NCBI RefSeq assembly: GCF_905404315.1 | Contig: NC_066267.1 | Span: 1,750,501-1,814,500, forward strand | Direction of reading: 5' to 3' | DNA: 64,000 nucleotides | Origin: Leptidea sinapis | Lineage: Eukaryota; Arthropoda; Insecta; Lepidoptera; Pieridae | Notes under the pieces: generated by a model | Told to the model about the DNA's origin: nothing | What the model saw: the letters and a program-made list of their open reading frames with translations, nothing else | Databases searched by the model: none | Shown: one piece after another, positions 21,342 to 31,570 of the stretch | Position numbering within the stretch: the first letter of the stretch is position 1 | Layout: every line of letters starts with the position of its first letter | Position numbers and translations under genes: made by a program

Positions 21342-22907
21342 CACTGGCCTGCAAAAGTAAGTATCACACTTTTCAAATTAATTTTTTTTCTTAACCATAG
21401 AAGGTAGAGATTTAAGATTAAAAACGTTTTGTTTCAAATTTTATAGGCTTTAATTCTTAGAAACTAAAATTATACATTAGTAACATTTTTAACTTAAAAA
21501 AGATAAAACAATGAAAATAGACATTTTTAGTTTAGTGTAAAAAAATTCAACTAAAATGTATTACATGTTATTTAATTTTTAATAACTGGTATTGCCTCCT
21601 CGAGCTCTGATTACAGCTTCGAGCCGGTTCGGCATACTGAACACTAGGTTTTGGAGCCGATGTTGGGGAATATTCTCCCATTCTTCTACCAGGGCCTGCT
21701 TTAGTGCCCTGAGGGTAGTAGGTGGTGGTCTGCGATTTCTGACTAGCCTCCCAAGCTCATCCCAGGCGTGTCCAATCGGGTTGAGATCAGGACTTCTTGA
21801 TGGCCAAGCCATCACGCTGATACCGACCTCCTGAATATACTCTTGTACGATATGAGCCGTGTGTCGCCGGGCATTATCATGCATCAGCATCGATCCATCA
21901 CCCATATTTGCTAAATACGGCCCTGCATACTCATTGAGAATCTCTTGAGCATATCTTTGCCCAGTGAGGGTGCCATTTTCTATGGCTACTAGCTCTGTGC
22001 GACCTTCTGAAGATATGCCAGCCCATACATGTACACTGCCTCCACCATATTGGACTCTTTCTGAGATGCAGGCTTGAAGGTATCGCTCACCAGGTCGCCT
22101 GTAAACACTTCGCCTTCCATCAGAAGTGTAAAGGGAGAATCGAGACTCATCTGCAAACAAAATTCTTGACCATTCTTCTTCATCCCACTGCATGTGTTCA
22201 CGGGCGTATCGCAGTCTCGCTACTCGATGCTGTCTCTCGAGTTTTGGGCCACTCGCTGGTCTTCGGGGTTTCAAATTTGCTTCAGCAAGTCTTCTTCTCA
22301 CTGTACTGTCACTAATATAGTCCTTCCGGGTCTGCAGTAGCTGTTGCTGGACTTCAACTGCATTTTGGTGGCGATTTCTTAACACAGTGGAAATAATATA
22401 ACGATCTCGGGCACTGGTACACCTGGGTCTGCCATTACAAGGTCTCCTCAAATGGTGTCCAGTCTCTTCGTACCTTCGCTTTACCTTTTGGACCGTTCGT
22501 ACCGTCACACCCACCATTCATGCAGTGCGACGCATACTGATGCCTAGTTCCAGAAAAGCCATGATCCTAGCACATTCTTCAACTGAAAGAGGCATGATAA
22601 ATAAATGTTATGTGCTTTTTAGCATAAATTTTTAAAACAAGACCCATCGATCTTGAAAAACATTTAAAACAGAAAGAAAAATGTGAAAGGTAAAATTGTA
22701 ATTCGGAAATGTCCACTTTGAAAAAGGAATGGTTTTGTTTTTGAAGTTTTTTTTCAGCCAATTCTTAAAAGAAGGTTACCGACTATAAAGTTTTTATGTA
22801 CAAAATTAAATTTTCTTTCGAGTCCTTTTTATTTCGAAAGTATATCTTGTGAACTTAAAACGTTATCCCAATTTTAAAAGTGTGATACTTACTTTTGAAG
22901 GCCAGTG
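21342..22907 (-). mobile_element. Tc1-like DNA transposon, complete ends
   Basis: Terminal inverted repeats start CACTGGCCTGCAAAAGTAAG (left) and CACTGGCCTTCAAAAGTAAG (right, complement). They agree at about 31 of the first 32 positions and are flanked by TA at 21340-21341 and 22908-22909. The element is 1566 bp with one transposase frame on the minus strand. Good end symmetry suggests a fairly recent insertion. Confidence 0.9.
21579..22595 (-). pseudogene. Tc1-like transposase, inactivated
   Basis: The original frame starts at the ATG at 22595-22593 (MPLSVEECARIM). A TGA stop at codon 26 splits it, and the remaining open frame from Met at 22517 has 312 residues. Counting from that Met, residues 1-90 hold the two helix-turn-helix paired-type DNA-binding regions (PCNGRPRCTS is the GRPR hinge area). 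The catalytic core shows FADESRF (Asp123) and HDNARRHTA (Asp214). It then reads SPDLNPIGHAWDELG where active Tc1-like enzymes have E: position 249 is Gly (GGA, plus-strand 21771-21773). Spacing is DD34, the Tc1 type. Two independent lesions, a premature stop and loss of the third catalytic acid, mean no active enzyme from this copy. Length is normal for the family (about 338 residues in all). Confidence 0.92.
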
Positions 22908-23126
22908 TATATATATTAAGCTTAAGATAAGCCCGCTGATTTTCTTGCGCCCGTTCTTCTCTAGTCTGAGGCAGTCTTTATTGAATGGGTGATAGTTTAT
23001 GACGTTCAATAAGTGATTTTGATTCCTATTTTGAATAAAAATATTTGAATTTGAGTATAAAAACAAGGATGAATTCTCAAATGAATGAATGATAAACGAA
23101 ATCCGAAATATAGATGCTTGGTATAA

Positions 23127-23626
23127 TCCCTACTAATATTATAAATGTGAATGTATGTTTGTTTGTTACGCTTTCACGCCTAAACCACTGAATTGATTTT
23201 AATAAAATTTAGTACAGAGATAGACTAGAGCTTGAAAAAGGACATAGGCTAGCTTTTATTGCAAAAGAATAAATGGAGGGATAGAAATAGGGGATGGCAG
23301 TTTGTATGGAAATTCGTTATTATCGAAGATAAATCCATGAAACTTAGTATTTAGGCACTTGATAAGAAATAATTTGTAAACATTTGTTCTAGAATTTTTG
23401 AAACTTTGACATACATGGGGATGAAATAGGAGATTAAGATTCACAGAGAAATTATATATCCTTGATATTTTCCACAGTGACATTGATATGTGCTATATCA
23501 TAGAAGAGCGCTGCCAGCAGCGGAAAGAGCTGTTTGTATGTGTATTATTTGGAAAGTATCCTAAAAAATAAAAGAAATTACCCAAAGTAACACTTCAACG
23601 CGGACGAAGTCGAGGGCAAAAGCTAG
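23127..23626 (+). mobile_element. Helitron, non-autonomous (type 1)
   Basis: The 5' end TCCCTACTAATATTATAAAT follows an A, and the 3' end GCGGACGAAGTCGAGGGC...AAAAGCTAG is followed by T, matching Helitron insertion between A and T. The interior TTACGCTTTCACGCCTAAAC is shared with other copies. It is non-coding. Confidence 0.85.
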
Positions 23627-23902
23627 TTATGAAATAAGTTAAACATCAAAGGAGGTTTCTCAAAGATGTTTGTAGATTATAATTTTTAAAGATACAATAA
23701 AAATAATTTATAAATTTCCTGATAGAGATATCCTTCCTTTGAATATATCTTGTAAATTAAGTCGAACTCTCGATAAACCCTTCTGGGCACTCCTCTGGAT
23801 AAGACTTTCATTTTCAATTATTGATGTCAGTATGAAAAATATAATTAAAAAAAATGAGGGTAGTAATATGTGCTAGAATACAAATCTTTTTAGGTAATTT
23901 CC

Positions 23903-24134
23903 TTAGATAATTTATACGTCTAGATAGAGTCTCTTGCTGTTAGACAACCGATAAAAACAGGCCAGGATTATAAGATTAGTTTGCGTGACAAGCTACGTCT
24001 TACAGTCGCGAATTGTGTGACATTTTACGTTAGTATGCGTAAATTACCCGAAATAGAGGGTAGTTCTAAAGAATATATTTTTTTTCGACGTTTTCACAGC
24101 TGTCGTAGTCTATCTAGACGTATAAATGATCTAA
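23903..24134 (+). mobile_element. MITE-B copy, near complete
   Basis: TTAGATAATTTATACGTCTA at the left and CTAGACGTATAAATGATCTA at the right form long inverted ends. The interior has ACAAGCTACGTCTTACAGTC. Confidence 0.8.
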
Positions 24135-24404
24135 AGTAAATCCCGAACATAAAGATTTAAGTTTTTTAGAATTGTTCAAAACTTAGTTATCAAGCCGTTC
24201 TGAGAAAATTAAGAATAAAATTATAAACAAGTATTTAATTTTATGTTAACATCAAGAAGACTGATAAAAGTTATTATCAAAGGACATGTTTTATCAAATA
24301 AACATAGTTTTATTGAGTTTTCTTGCGAGAATCATGGCTGATTTTATTGGCTCGAATTAAATTATCAAGAAGTATTCATGACCCGATTTTTGCTTATCTT
24401 TATA

Positions 24405-24843
24405 TCTAATATATAAAATTCTCGTGTCACTGTGTACGTAATTGAACTCCTCCGAAACGGCTCGACCGATTTTCATGAATCTTAGCGTGCATATCGGCTA
24501 GGTTGGAGAATGGGACAATTTATCTATTTTTCATCCCCCTAAATGTTAATGGTGGTCCCTTAATTTTTTTTTGTACGTATTTTTTTGTTTTTATCTTTTT
24601 ATGATTCAGCATTGAAAAATAAATACAACTTCAAATGTTCGCCCTTCTACGAGCTATAACTATTTTTATCGCGATTTTTATATTATTCTGCTCCATCCAC
24701 AAATCCGCTATAGGGTTGCAAGATGGCAATCGAATACAATAATAATTGGTATAGAGCGATAAATTTGGTAGGTCTGAAAATCGGTTGCATCTACTTTTTA
24801 TACCCCAAATTTTTTTTAATACAACGTTTGCTGGGTCAGCTAG
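24405..24843 (+). mobile_element. Helitron, non-autonomous (type 2), complete
   Basis: 5' TCTAATATATAAAATTCTCG after A; 3' AACGTTTGCTGGGTCAGCTAG before T. It has the TC/CTAG ends and A|T flanks of Helitrons. The interior CTCCGAAACGGCTCGACCGA is typical of the family. Confidence 0.8.
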
Positions 24844-25110
24844 TATAGGTATATGATTCTTCTGTACGTATGTTGACAATGTACTCCTCCTAAACGGCTG
24901 GACCGACTTGAATGAATTTTTCTGTGTATGTTCAATTGGATCGAGGATGGTTTAGGTTCACAATTGAACTACCTCCTAAATGGCTGGACCGATTTTGATG
25001 ATTTTTTAGATTCTTAATACAGTCCATATATAATTATTCTCCTGCGTATGTTAGTGATCTCCTAACGTCTGGACCGATTAAGAGACTACTTTTATATTAA
25101 GTAACCGAGA
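24844..25110 (+). repeat. Degenerate Helitron-like 5' segments in tandem
   Basis: The block ACGGCTGGACCGAC..AATGAATTT recurs three times with drift (near 24893, 24980 and 25067). It resembles the interior of the preceding Helitron. Confidence 0.5.
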
Positions 25111-25439
25111 TGTTATTGAATATAGAATGCATCTAAATAGATAGAGTTTTTAATGACTTATATTGCCACTTACATCTGAAATCTCAAAATACCTTCAATT
25201 AGGGCGTTCACCGAAATGTACGTTAAGTAAAGTTAAGTACAACACAATAAAATTTTGTTTAAAAATTAAAATATGTATATATATGAGAGAAAAAAATTAA
25301 AGCTTTTATTTTTCAGTGCAATTTTGAAACCCTGAAGCGAGGTGAGAGGGGATCCACTTAAGGGGATTAAATATACAATTTGAGTCAAAATTCATGGATG
25401 ATCCAGACAGAAGTGCGGGAGAACACTTAAAAAAATAAA

Positions 25440-25690
25440 CAGCTTGCATTTAAAAGAGTGACATCTCAAGTCAATTTCCTATATAGCTCCTGGTGTTGAG
25501 CATATTATTATCTCTATAGTAAATCCTGTAGATGCACCACAACCAGAAATTTGAACAAACATACAAAGATTAACGGATCATAGAACGATTAGCTTAGTTG
25601 GTAAAAGCGCTGGGGCGTATCCCTAAAAGCGTGGGTTTGAATCCCGCGCCGTCCATAATTTTTGGTACAAATTAAAGGTTAGTTAGTCAA
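25440..25690 (+). repeat. Fam-T copy C with variant tRNA-like segment
   Basis: The spacer (GTGACATCTCAAGTCAATTT, CACAACCAGAAATTTGAAC) is Fam-T. The tRNA-like part, about 25582-25654, reads ATTAGCTTAGTTGG and GGGTTTGAATCCCGC, with a different middle (GCTGGGGCGTATCCC). It is a divergent or separate subfamily. Confidence 0.55.
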
Positions 25691-25984
25691 AGTTTGAGCA
25701 TTTTTTATTTGTGAGGGCTGGAGAATTAGTTGCAGTTCCACGCAGCACCTCAACATTTCTTATATTATACTTATAGACTAATAATATTACTGACTAAATA
25801 ATATGTTATTACTATATCGACAGTATAACATTTAGCTGTGAAATGCCAATGTGCTCCAGTTATAGCGGCACGAGTGCGGAGTGCCGACATTCTAGGCAAT
25901 ACTTTCGTTCCGCACGCGCTCTGCAAACCACTAATAAGACCACTACTCTCTACCAGACTCGAGGGAACGTACCTTCTCAATAAT

Positions 25985-26213
25985 CTTAGATAATTTATAC
26001 GTCTAGATAGAGTCTCTTGCTGTTAGAATAATAACAACTATAATAAAGAATAAAAACAGGCCAGAAATATTAGTTAAGTGTGCGTGACAAGCTACGTCTT
26101 ATACTCGTGATTTGTATGACACTGTGTTAGTGTGAGTGAATTACTCAAAATAAAGGTTAGTTCTAAAATCTATTTTTCACAGCTGCCATAGTCTATCTAG
26201 ACGTATAACTTAT
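25985..26213 (+). mobile_element. MITE-B copy, next to MITE-A
   Basis: TTAGATAATTTATACGTCTA to CTATCTAGACGTATAACTTA. A short insertion (AATAATAACAACTATAATAA) sits after CTTGCTGTTAG. Confidence 0.75.
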
Positions 26214-26217
26214 CGAA

Positions 26218-26341
26218 CGGCCGTTTTCACCAACATAAAGTATGGGCCTATAACTATATTGGACATAACTATGGATAGATAAGATCTTGTCATTAAAAAG
26301 GGATATATCCGTAACTAGAGAAACGCTATTAAAAACGGCCG
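26218..26341. mobile_element. MITE-A copy, internally deleted
   Basis: CGGCCGTTTTCACCAACATA to ATTAAAAACGGCCG. About 90 bp are missing from the interior. Flanks are GAA and TAA. It lies 4 bp from the preceding MITE-B. Confidence 0.7.
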
Positions 26342-27117
26342 TAAGTCAATAACATAACATTCTATACGTTTTAGAATTCACTCCTATTTGACCATGATTA
26401 ACATAACGCCTTCATTTACCCGTTAATTAGCTATTTAATAATACGTGAACATCTGAATTGTTGGGAGTTTTCTTAAGTTTTCATTCCGCTAAGATATTTT
26501 GTTAGTCATAATGTAGAATTCGCTAACACCCGCCCGCGCGACTTAGATTTAGGCTTTATTCGCGTCCTCCACCGAAGAACTGTCGTTCCAGAGTTCGTCG
26601 AGTCAATATTTCCTGAGGATGCCTCGCGTAGAAGCGAAACACGTGTCGACATGGTTAAATAGTTTTACGTTTGACTAACAAATTTAAGCGTAACTATCAT
26701 TAAACATAACATTTAGACAATTATGGATAACTTGTAAAATACGAGATCTAAGTATTTTGACGTTTTCATGCCGAGCAGTGGTGCCATATTGTGTTTTTAA
26801 ACTATCTTGAGTGCCTGTATGAGATTAACACTCTAATAAATAAACTGAATAATAATTTGTTTCGTACACATTTTAATTCACACGAGATACGTCGAGTCTC
26901 CCAGTAAACATTGTTTTGTATTTCTCTTAGCGAACGTAGATGGCTGGACCTGTTTGACGACATAATATAACTTGAATATGAACATAAATGTTGTGTGCGG
27001 AGCTAAAAGCTTTTAGCAGGTGTGGGTGACATCATATCAATGCAACTAAGCAAATATCCTGTAAATTCATTTTATAAATAGGACAGCGAATCTATTTTTA
27101 TATTAGCAAGTTATAAT
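26342..27117. repeat. Mostly unrecognised DNA containing a Fam-G segment
   Basis: At 26587-26650 the string GAGTCAATATTTCCTGAGGA to GCGAAACACGTGTCGA matches 60427-60489. Nothing else was recognised. Confidence 0.5.
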
Positions 27118-27430
27118 TTATTTATTTTATTAGGCACTTCAACACAATACATATTAATACATTTACAAATATAAACTTAACATTATTTATAATTCTAATA
27201 TGCACACCTATAAAAGAAATGCACAGCATTGACTAATAATTATTTAAAGAAAAGGTTTTATAACTAAGTACAAATAAAAGTAAATGTGAAAATTAATTTA
27301 AGTTACTGGATTTATAGTTACTTTATAGTAAGGACATAAAAGTATGTTAGTATTTTATTCTTAAGTGAGCCATGAGAGTCATTGAATATATCTACATTTG
27401 GGTGTTTTCTAACAAGCAAGTTATATTGTT
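27118..27430 (-). mobile_element. Probable LINE 3' end
   Basis: It starts with TTATTTATTTTATTAGGCAC, the complement of an A-rich tail, followed by non-coding AT-rich DNA. Confidence 0.35.
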
Positions 27431-27435
27431 CACCA

Positions 27436-28130
27436 GCTATGATAAAGTCAAAGTCAAAGTCAGAATATTTTATTGACATAAAATCAAAAGACTGCTCGTC
27501 AACGTCAATCACAAAAAATACAATTCAGATACATACATATTAATTACATAAAAGTTTAAACATATTTTCAAAACAATGCAAACCAGTGAAACAACACAAA
27601 GCTGAACCATATATAATCCATAAAAAACAACTATAATAGGTACTATTTAATTCCATATTGTAATATCGTTTACGTAATCTTCAATACTGAAATAAGCCTT
27701 CGACATAAGTCTGCGTTTAATAAAAGATTGAAATTTATTTGTTGATAATTCAGATACACTTTTTGGTAATTTATTGTAAAATTTAATACTATCGCATGCA
27801 AAAGAATTGTTTATTTTACAGAGCCTAGTAGGGGGTACTATAAGCTTGTAGTTATTTCTGGTGTTCAAATTATGTTTGTCGCTTATTTTACTGTATAAAT
27901 TATAATGTTTATGTACGTGCAGGAGATTGCTATAAATATATTGGGAGTAATTATTAGTATAATTTGGGAGTTCAGTCCTAAATTTGAATTTATGAGTGGT
28001 CTGCTAAGTGTATTATGAATACTTTTACGCGGATACCTCGAAGGTACGGTGAAAGATATTTTATCGAGTAGCTCCGCATTATTGACAAAATTGTTAACTA
28101 TTTTAGAATAAGTTATAATCAATTGGTATT
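27436..28130 (-). mobile_element. LINE C-terminal remnant and 3' UTR
   Basis: Minus-strand frames at 28122-27883 and 27868-27647 carry SFTVPSRYPRKS and NNYKLIVPPTRLCKINNSF, then FYNKLPKSVSELSTNKFQSF, in two frames. This is a non-LTR C-terminus broken by frameshift. The 3' end is a CTTTGACTTTGACTTTA tail complement at about 27436-27460. Confidence 0.7.
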
Positions 28131-28133
28131 ATA

Positions 28134-28210
28134 CGCAGGATCGATCGTCGCGTTACCTTTGGGGGTGGCCTTTGTCCAGCATTGGACGTCTTCCGGCTGA
28201 TGATAATGAT
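28134..28210 (+). mobile_element. RTE 3' terminal fragment
   Basis: It ends FVQHWTSSG and TGA, followed by GATGATAATGAT, matching the end of the RTE copy at 20.4 kb. About 25 codons remain. Confidence 0.7.
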
Positions 28211-28248
28211 CATGAAGTTATAATATGAGTAACTAGTCGTAGTAGTTT

Positions 28249-28564
28249 TACCAGTGGGAGACTCCTTTGCACAGGATGCCGACTAGATTATGGGTACCAC
28301 AACGGCGCCTATTTCTGCCGTGAAGCATTAATGTCTAAGCATTACTGTCTTTCGGTATGAAGGGCACCGTAGCTAATGAAATTACTGGGCAAATGGGACT
28401 TAAAATCTTATGTCTCCATGTGACGAGCGCAGTTGTAGTGCTGCTCAGAATTTTTGGGGTTTTTCAAGAATCCTGAGCGGCACTGCATTTTAATGGGCAG
28501 GGCGTATGAATTACCATCAGCTAAACGTCCTGCTCGTCTCGTCCCTTATTTTCATAAAAAAAAC
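28249..28564 (+). mobile_element. Fam-S copy 3, full length
   Basis: It runs from TACCAGTGGGAGACTCC through GGTACCACAACGGCGCC and GAATTTTTGGGGTTTTTCAA to CTCGTCCCTTATTTTCATA and an A-run. This is one of the best copies for defining the family. Confidence 0.85.
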
Positions 28565-28659
28565 TAGAATATCGCACTGGGCACATTTTCATTGACTACG
28601 AGACCGCCTCAACCAGAAATCTTATTAATAAATTAGAAAGACGCTATTATAAAATGCTT

Positions 28660-28960
28660 ATAAAAACTATTTGGACTCTGTTTTTCTTTTCGAAATAATT
28701 AATTACCATTTAGACTCTGAAACATTATTATCAAATATAAACTATTTCGTTCCCAGAATTTCTTCACGTTCAGAAAATTCCTTCTATATAAACTATTCTC
28801 GCACAAATTCTGCTAGAAGAGCGTATTTAAATCGTTCATGCTGTTATTACCATGAAACTCATTGTGACGTATATATAAAAAATAAGTTGGCAAAATTATA
28901 TTTTAAATATAAAAAACAACAAAAAATAGTTATAATTCACTGTTATATGTATAATTAATA
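28660..28960 (+). mobile_element. LINE (Jockey-like) C-terminal remnant
   Basis: One frame reads DSVFLFEIINYHLDSETLLS, then FVPRISSRSENSFYI and RRAYLNRSC, which fits the region downstream of the reverse transcriptase palm in Jockey-like elements. It then decays into an A-rich stretch. Confidence 0.5.
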
Positions 28961-29064
28961 CTCTTCCTAAAGTAAAGTCCTTCCTCTCTAAGCTTATAAT
29001 TTTCTATTTTTGTAAAGCAATTTATGGGTCTATTAGGTTTAATTATTTGCATATTATATCTGTA

Positions 29065-29424
29065 CAAGCTGACCCGACAGACGTTGTTCTGTACATAATA
29101 AATAAAATACTGTTTTTTTTTATAAATTGCCAATAATAACATCAAGAATTATTTCGTAAAATACGCTCCCTGTTGTTATAATGAAATTGTTTCACAGCAG
29201 AACTGTCAAACCGTGCGTCAATAAATTATCTCATAGAAAATATGTCCATACAGAACAAATATTGTAAATAAAAATAATTACGGGTCCCAAATCGAAAAAA
29301 AACTCTCCAATCTCCTAAGTTGGACTAAACTGCACTCCATGAAGTAATCCCCATTAAAATCCGTTCATTAGTTTAGGAGTTCACTGGAAACAAACATCAG
29401 GGCACTGGATTTATAAATATTAAG
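29065..29424 (-). mobile_element. Helitron, non-autonomous (type 2)
   Basis: The plus strand reads AAGCTGACCCGACAGACGTT (3' end, CTAG mutated to CAAG) through CCCATTAAAATCCGTTCATT to TTTATAAATATTAAGA (5' end). Confidence 0.75.
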
Positions 29425-29839
29425 ATATGACTGCTTGTTCCTTTAAAATCAATAAAATAAATAAACTTGCTAAGAATCCGAGTACACAATACAATGTACT
29501 CTATCTATTAATATTATTAATTTGTTGATACAAAATGCCCATAAACGCGCAGTACCTAGGTATTGAAAACAAATATCTGTCTTATTTATGATATGCTATC
29601 GGCCAGAAACTCATTACTATTGTAATAAATAGCTCACCAGTTTGTCATAATTAATGCGGGCTTACTCGAATGACCCACAACCCCAATAATCGCTTAATTG
29701 ATATAAGATGTAAAATTAATGGTTTATTATTACTATGGTCTATTGTCAAGATGGACTACTTAAGTCTGTGTTTTATTAAACTGGTTTATTTATTACAACG
29801 CATTGTTTTTGCATATTTATATGATTTCACAAATAAAAT

Positions 29840-30040
29840 TTGAAAAGGAAATGAGGGACTCTAACCCGCGACCTCTCGCGTTCCGTGCGAGCGCTCTTTC
29901 AACTGAGCCAACTGTTTGACTGAGGTATCGTTGATAAATCTTGTTCAACTCTCAGGTTGTGACTTCAAATTTTATTTGTGTGATTAATCCCATAAGTGAG
30001 GGTTATCACTTAAAAACAACAATTTATTTTTATGATTTTA
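29840..30040 (-). repeat. Fam-T copy D
   Basis: The minus-strand tRNA-like part (29851-29920) has GTTGGCTCAGTTGAAAGAGC, anticodon stem CTCGC/GCGAG around ACGGAAC, and T arm GCGGG/CTCCC. The acceptor 3' side is decayed. A second flank with AAGTGAGGGTTATCACTT follows at 29994-30011 on the plus strand. Confidence 0.6.
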
Positions 30041-30049
30041 TTAAACTTG

Positions 30050-30185
30050 TAGTTTAATCTCTACTTTTTCCGAACATTTGGTAGAGTAGATTCAGTAATT
30101 TAAAAGAATTATTTATAGTAACGATTCAAAAGCGCTTAGCTTAAGCCTAATTGAATAAAGTTTATTTGACTTTGACTTTGAATGT
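30050..30185 (+). mobile_element. Tail-K LINE 3' end
   Basis: GTAACGATTCAAAAGCGCTT, AAGCCTAATTGAATAAAG and TTTGACTTTGACTTTG are shared with 34945-35088. Confidence 0.6.
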
Positions 30186-30522
30186 GTTAAAAGTGTGAAG
30201 GAGCAAGTTTCGTAAGTGTCGCAGGAAGAAAATCAGTTAAAGATAGAACAAGTTAAATTTAATGAAGAAGATAGAAGAAAATCAGATAAAGATAGTGTTG
30301 TAAAGTTTCTGTACAATATAGTCTAAGACTGCCACCCTTAATTTAGATTACAAATATTGCGTTGTTTAGTAGTAAAACAGAAATTAATAGTGCGGAAATG
30401 TTTTAAAATGATTGGTGCTTTTTGAGAAAATCATTTTGATCAAGGTTGCTGAAATTTTTTAAATACTTATAAAATTGCGTGCTTACACTTGTACTTTACA
30501 AATGTCAGATGTGAAACCTGCA

Positions 30523-30905
30523 TTGTGCATGAACCTCTAAACTGCATATGAAGTCCTGGTACATGTTGTTACGATGACACTTGATTTCAACCTCTATGAA
30601 AGACATTACTATCACCGCTACCATATTTATGTTCTACTGGTGTCTATGTAGTAATACGTCGTGCGTTACGTCAGAATATATTAAGGTATACTCTCATCAT
30701 ACATAAGACAATCTCTTCTTCAATTATGATCGCCTGGTACCAAAACACTGCATAATGCTTGCTATCTCATTTTCATGTACGTTAAATCGTATGAATTCAT
30801 TAGTGTGCATTAGTCTCTTTTTACTGTCGCGTGTTTTCGTTTCATCGACTTCAAATCACATTCAAATCACAACGATGCTAAAGAAGTTTTCACTTCAAAA
30901 ACCTG
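30523..30905 (+). repeat. Fam-H copy
   Basis: It shares ATTTCAACC..TATGAAAGACATTACTATC, GATCGCCTGGTACCAAAACA, and TTTCGTTTCATCGA with the minus-strand copy at 47965-48425 and partial copies at 43.9 and 47.0 kb. Class unknown. Its 87-codon open frame is not conserved between copies. Confidence 0.55.
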
Positions 30906-31243
30906 TAAGTAGAGTACATCATGAGCAGACACTGAAGGCCATTGTTCGCGGTATACAGTCCACTGGCGTTACACAAAGAGTCCAATTAAACAATGTTATA
31001 TTATATAATTACATGTAATATTTATGAGATAAATATGTTGAAGTATGTGCAAAAAGTTGCGATTATTCAGAGGCGTCAATTCAATTATCATATTAACTTT
31101 ATAGTTTTTAGCATAATCTTTAATCATAAAAGAAATTCATTTATATTGAGACTTTTTCATGAGATGTAGAAATACAAAAACTGATAATATATTAACTGCC
31201 AAATCTTATTATATTATATCTTATATATATATATATACTATAT

Positions 31244-31541
31244 TTTACAATACTATGACTTCATATAATTAAAACTATCATTACGTGGAAGCGTACGAAG
31301 AATATTGGCAGCATTTCCTCCTTGGATAGCAAGCTGATCCGTTGACCGAAATATTTGCCAGCGCTTGGGTTTCCAGTAACCTTATTGAGGCGCAATGATA
31401 GTATTTTGAACATTCTCCGCACCTCTGACGGGCCAAGTGTCTCGACACCAAACGGCACAAAGATGTTTTAATATTATTATTATTATTTAGTATAATATTC
31501 GTAATGATAGTTTTAATTTTATGAAGTCATAGTATTGTAAA
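31244..31541. mobile_element. LINE-X copy with 3' UTR on both sides (fold-back)
   Basis: Minus-strand codons (31458-31285) read GPSEVRRMFKIL, then GNPSAGKYFGQRIS, homologous to the window start. A one-base deletion after QRIS shifts the frame. The 3' UTR-like sequence lies at 31244-31285 on the minus strand and again at 31500-31541 on the plus strand, giving 41-42-bp inverted arms with about one mismatch around a 214-bp centre. Confidence 0.6.
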
Positions 31542-31570
31542 TATAGTTATAAGATTTGTTTTGTTTGAAT

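Larger units (their letters stand above)
20933..22920 (-). mobile_element. Helitron, non-autonomous (type 2), interrupted by Tc1-like
   Basis: The 3' end lies at the left (CTAGCTGACTCGACAGACGT in plus orientation), preceded by A. The interior matches copies at 29.07 and 36.08 kb (CCCATTAAAATCCGTTCATT, GTTTAGGAGTTCA). The 5' terminus, TATATATTAAG in plus orientation, is split by the Tc1-like element at 21342-22907. Confidence 0.75.
20850..23060 (+). mobile_element. LINE-J 3' UTR, interrupted by a Helitron
   Basis: The left part up to 20932 (TTATTGTACGATATTACATT) and the right part from 22921 (CCGCTGATTTTCTTGCGCCC to GAATAAAAATATTTGAATTT) are contiguous in the copy at 58.67-58.86 kb. It is the outermost layer of a three-level nest. 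Confidence 0.75.

Noticed and set aside
21592..21834. 80-codon plus-strand frame inside the Tc1-like element
   Set aside because: Antisense shadow of the transposase.
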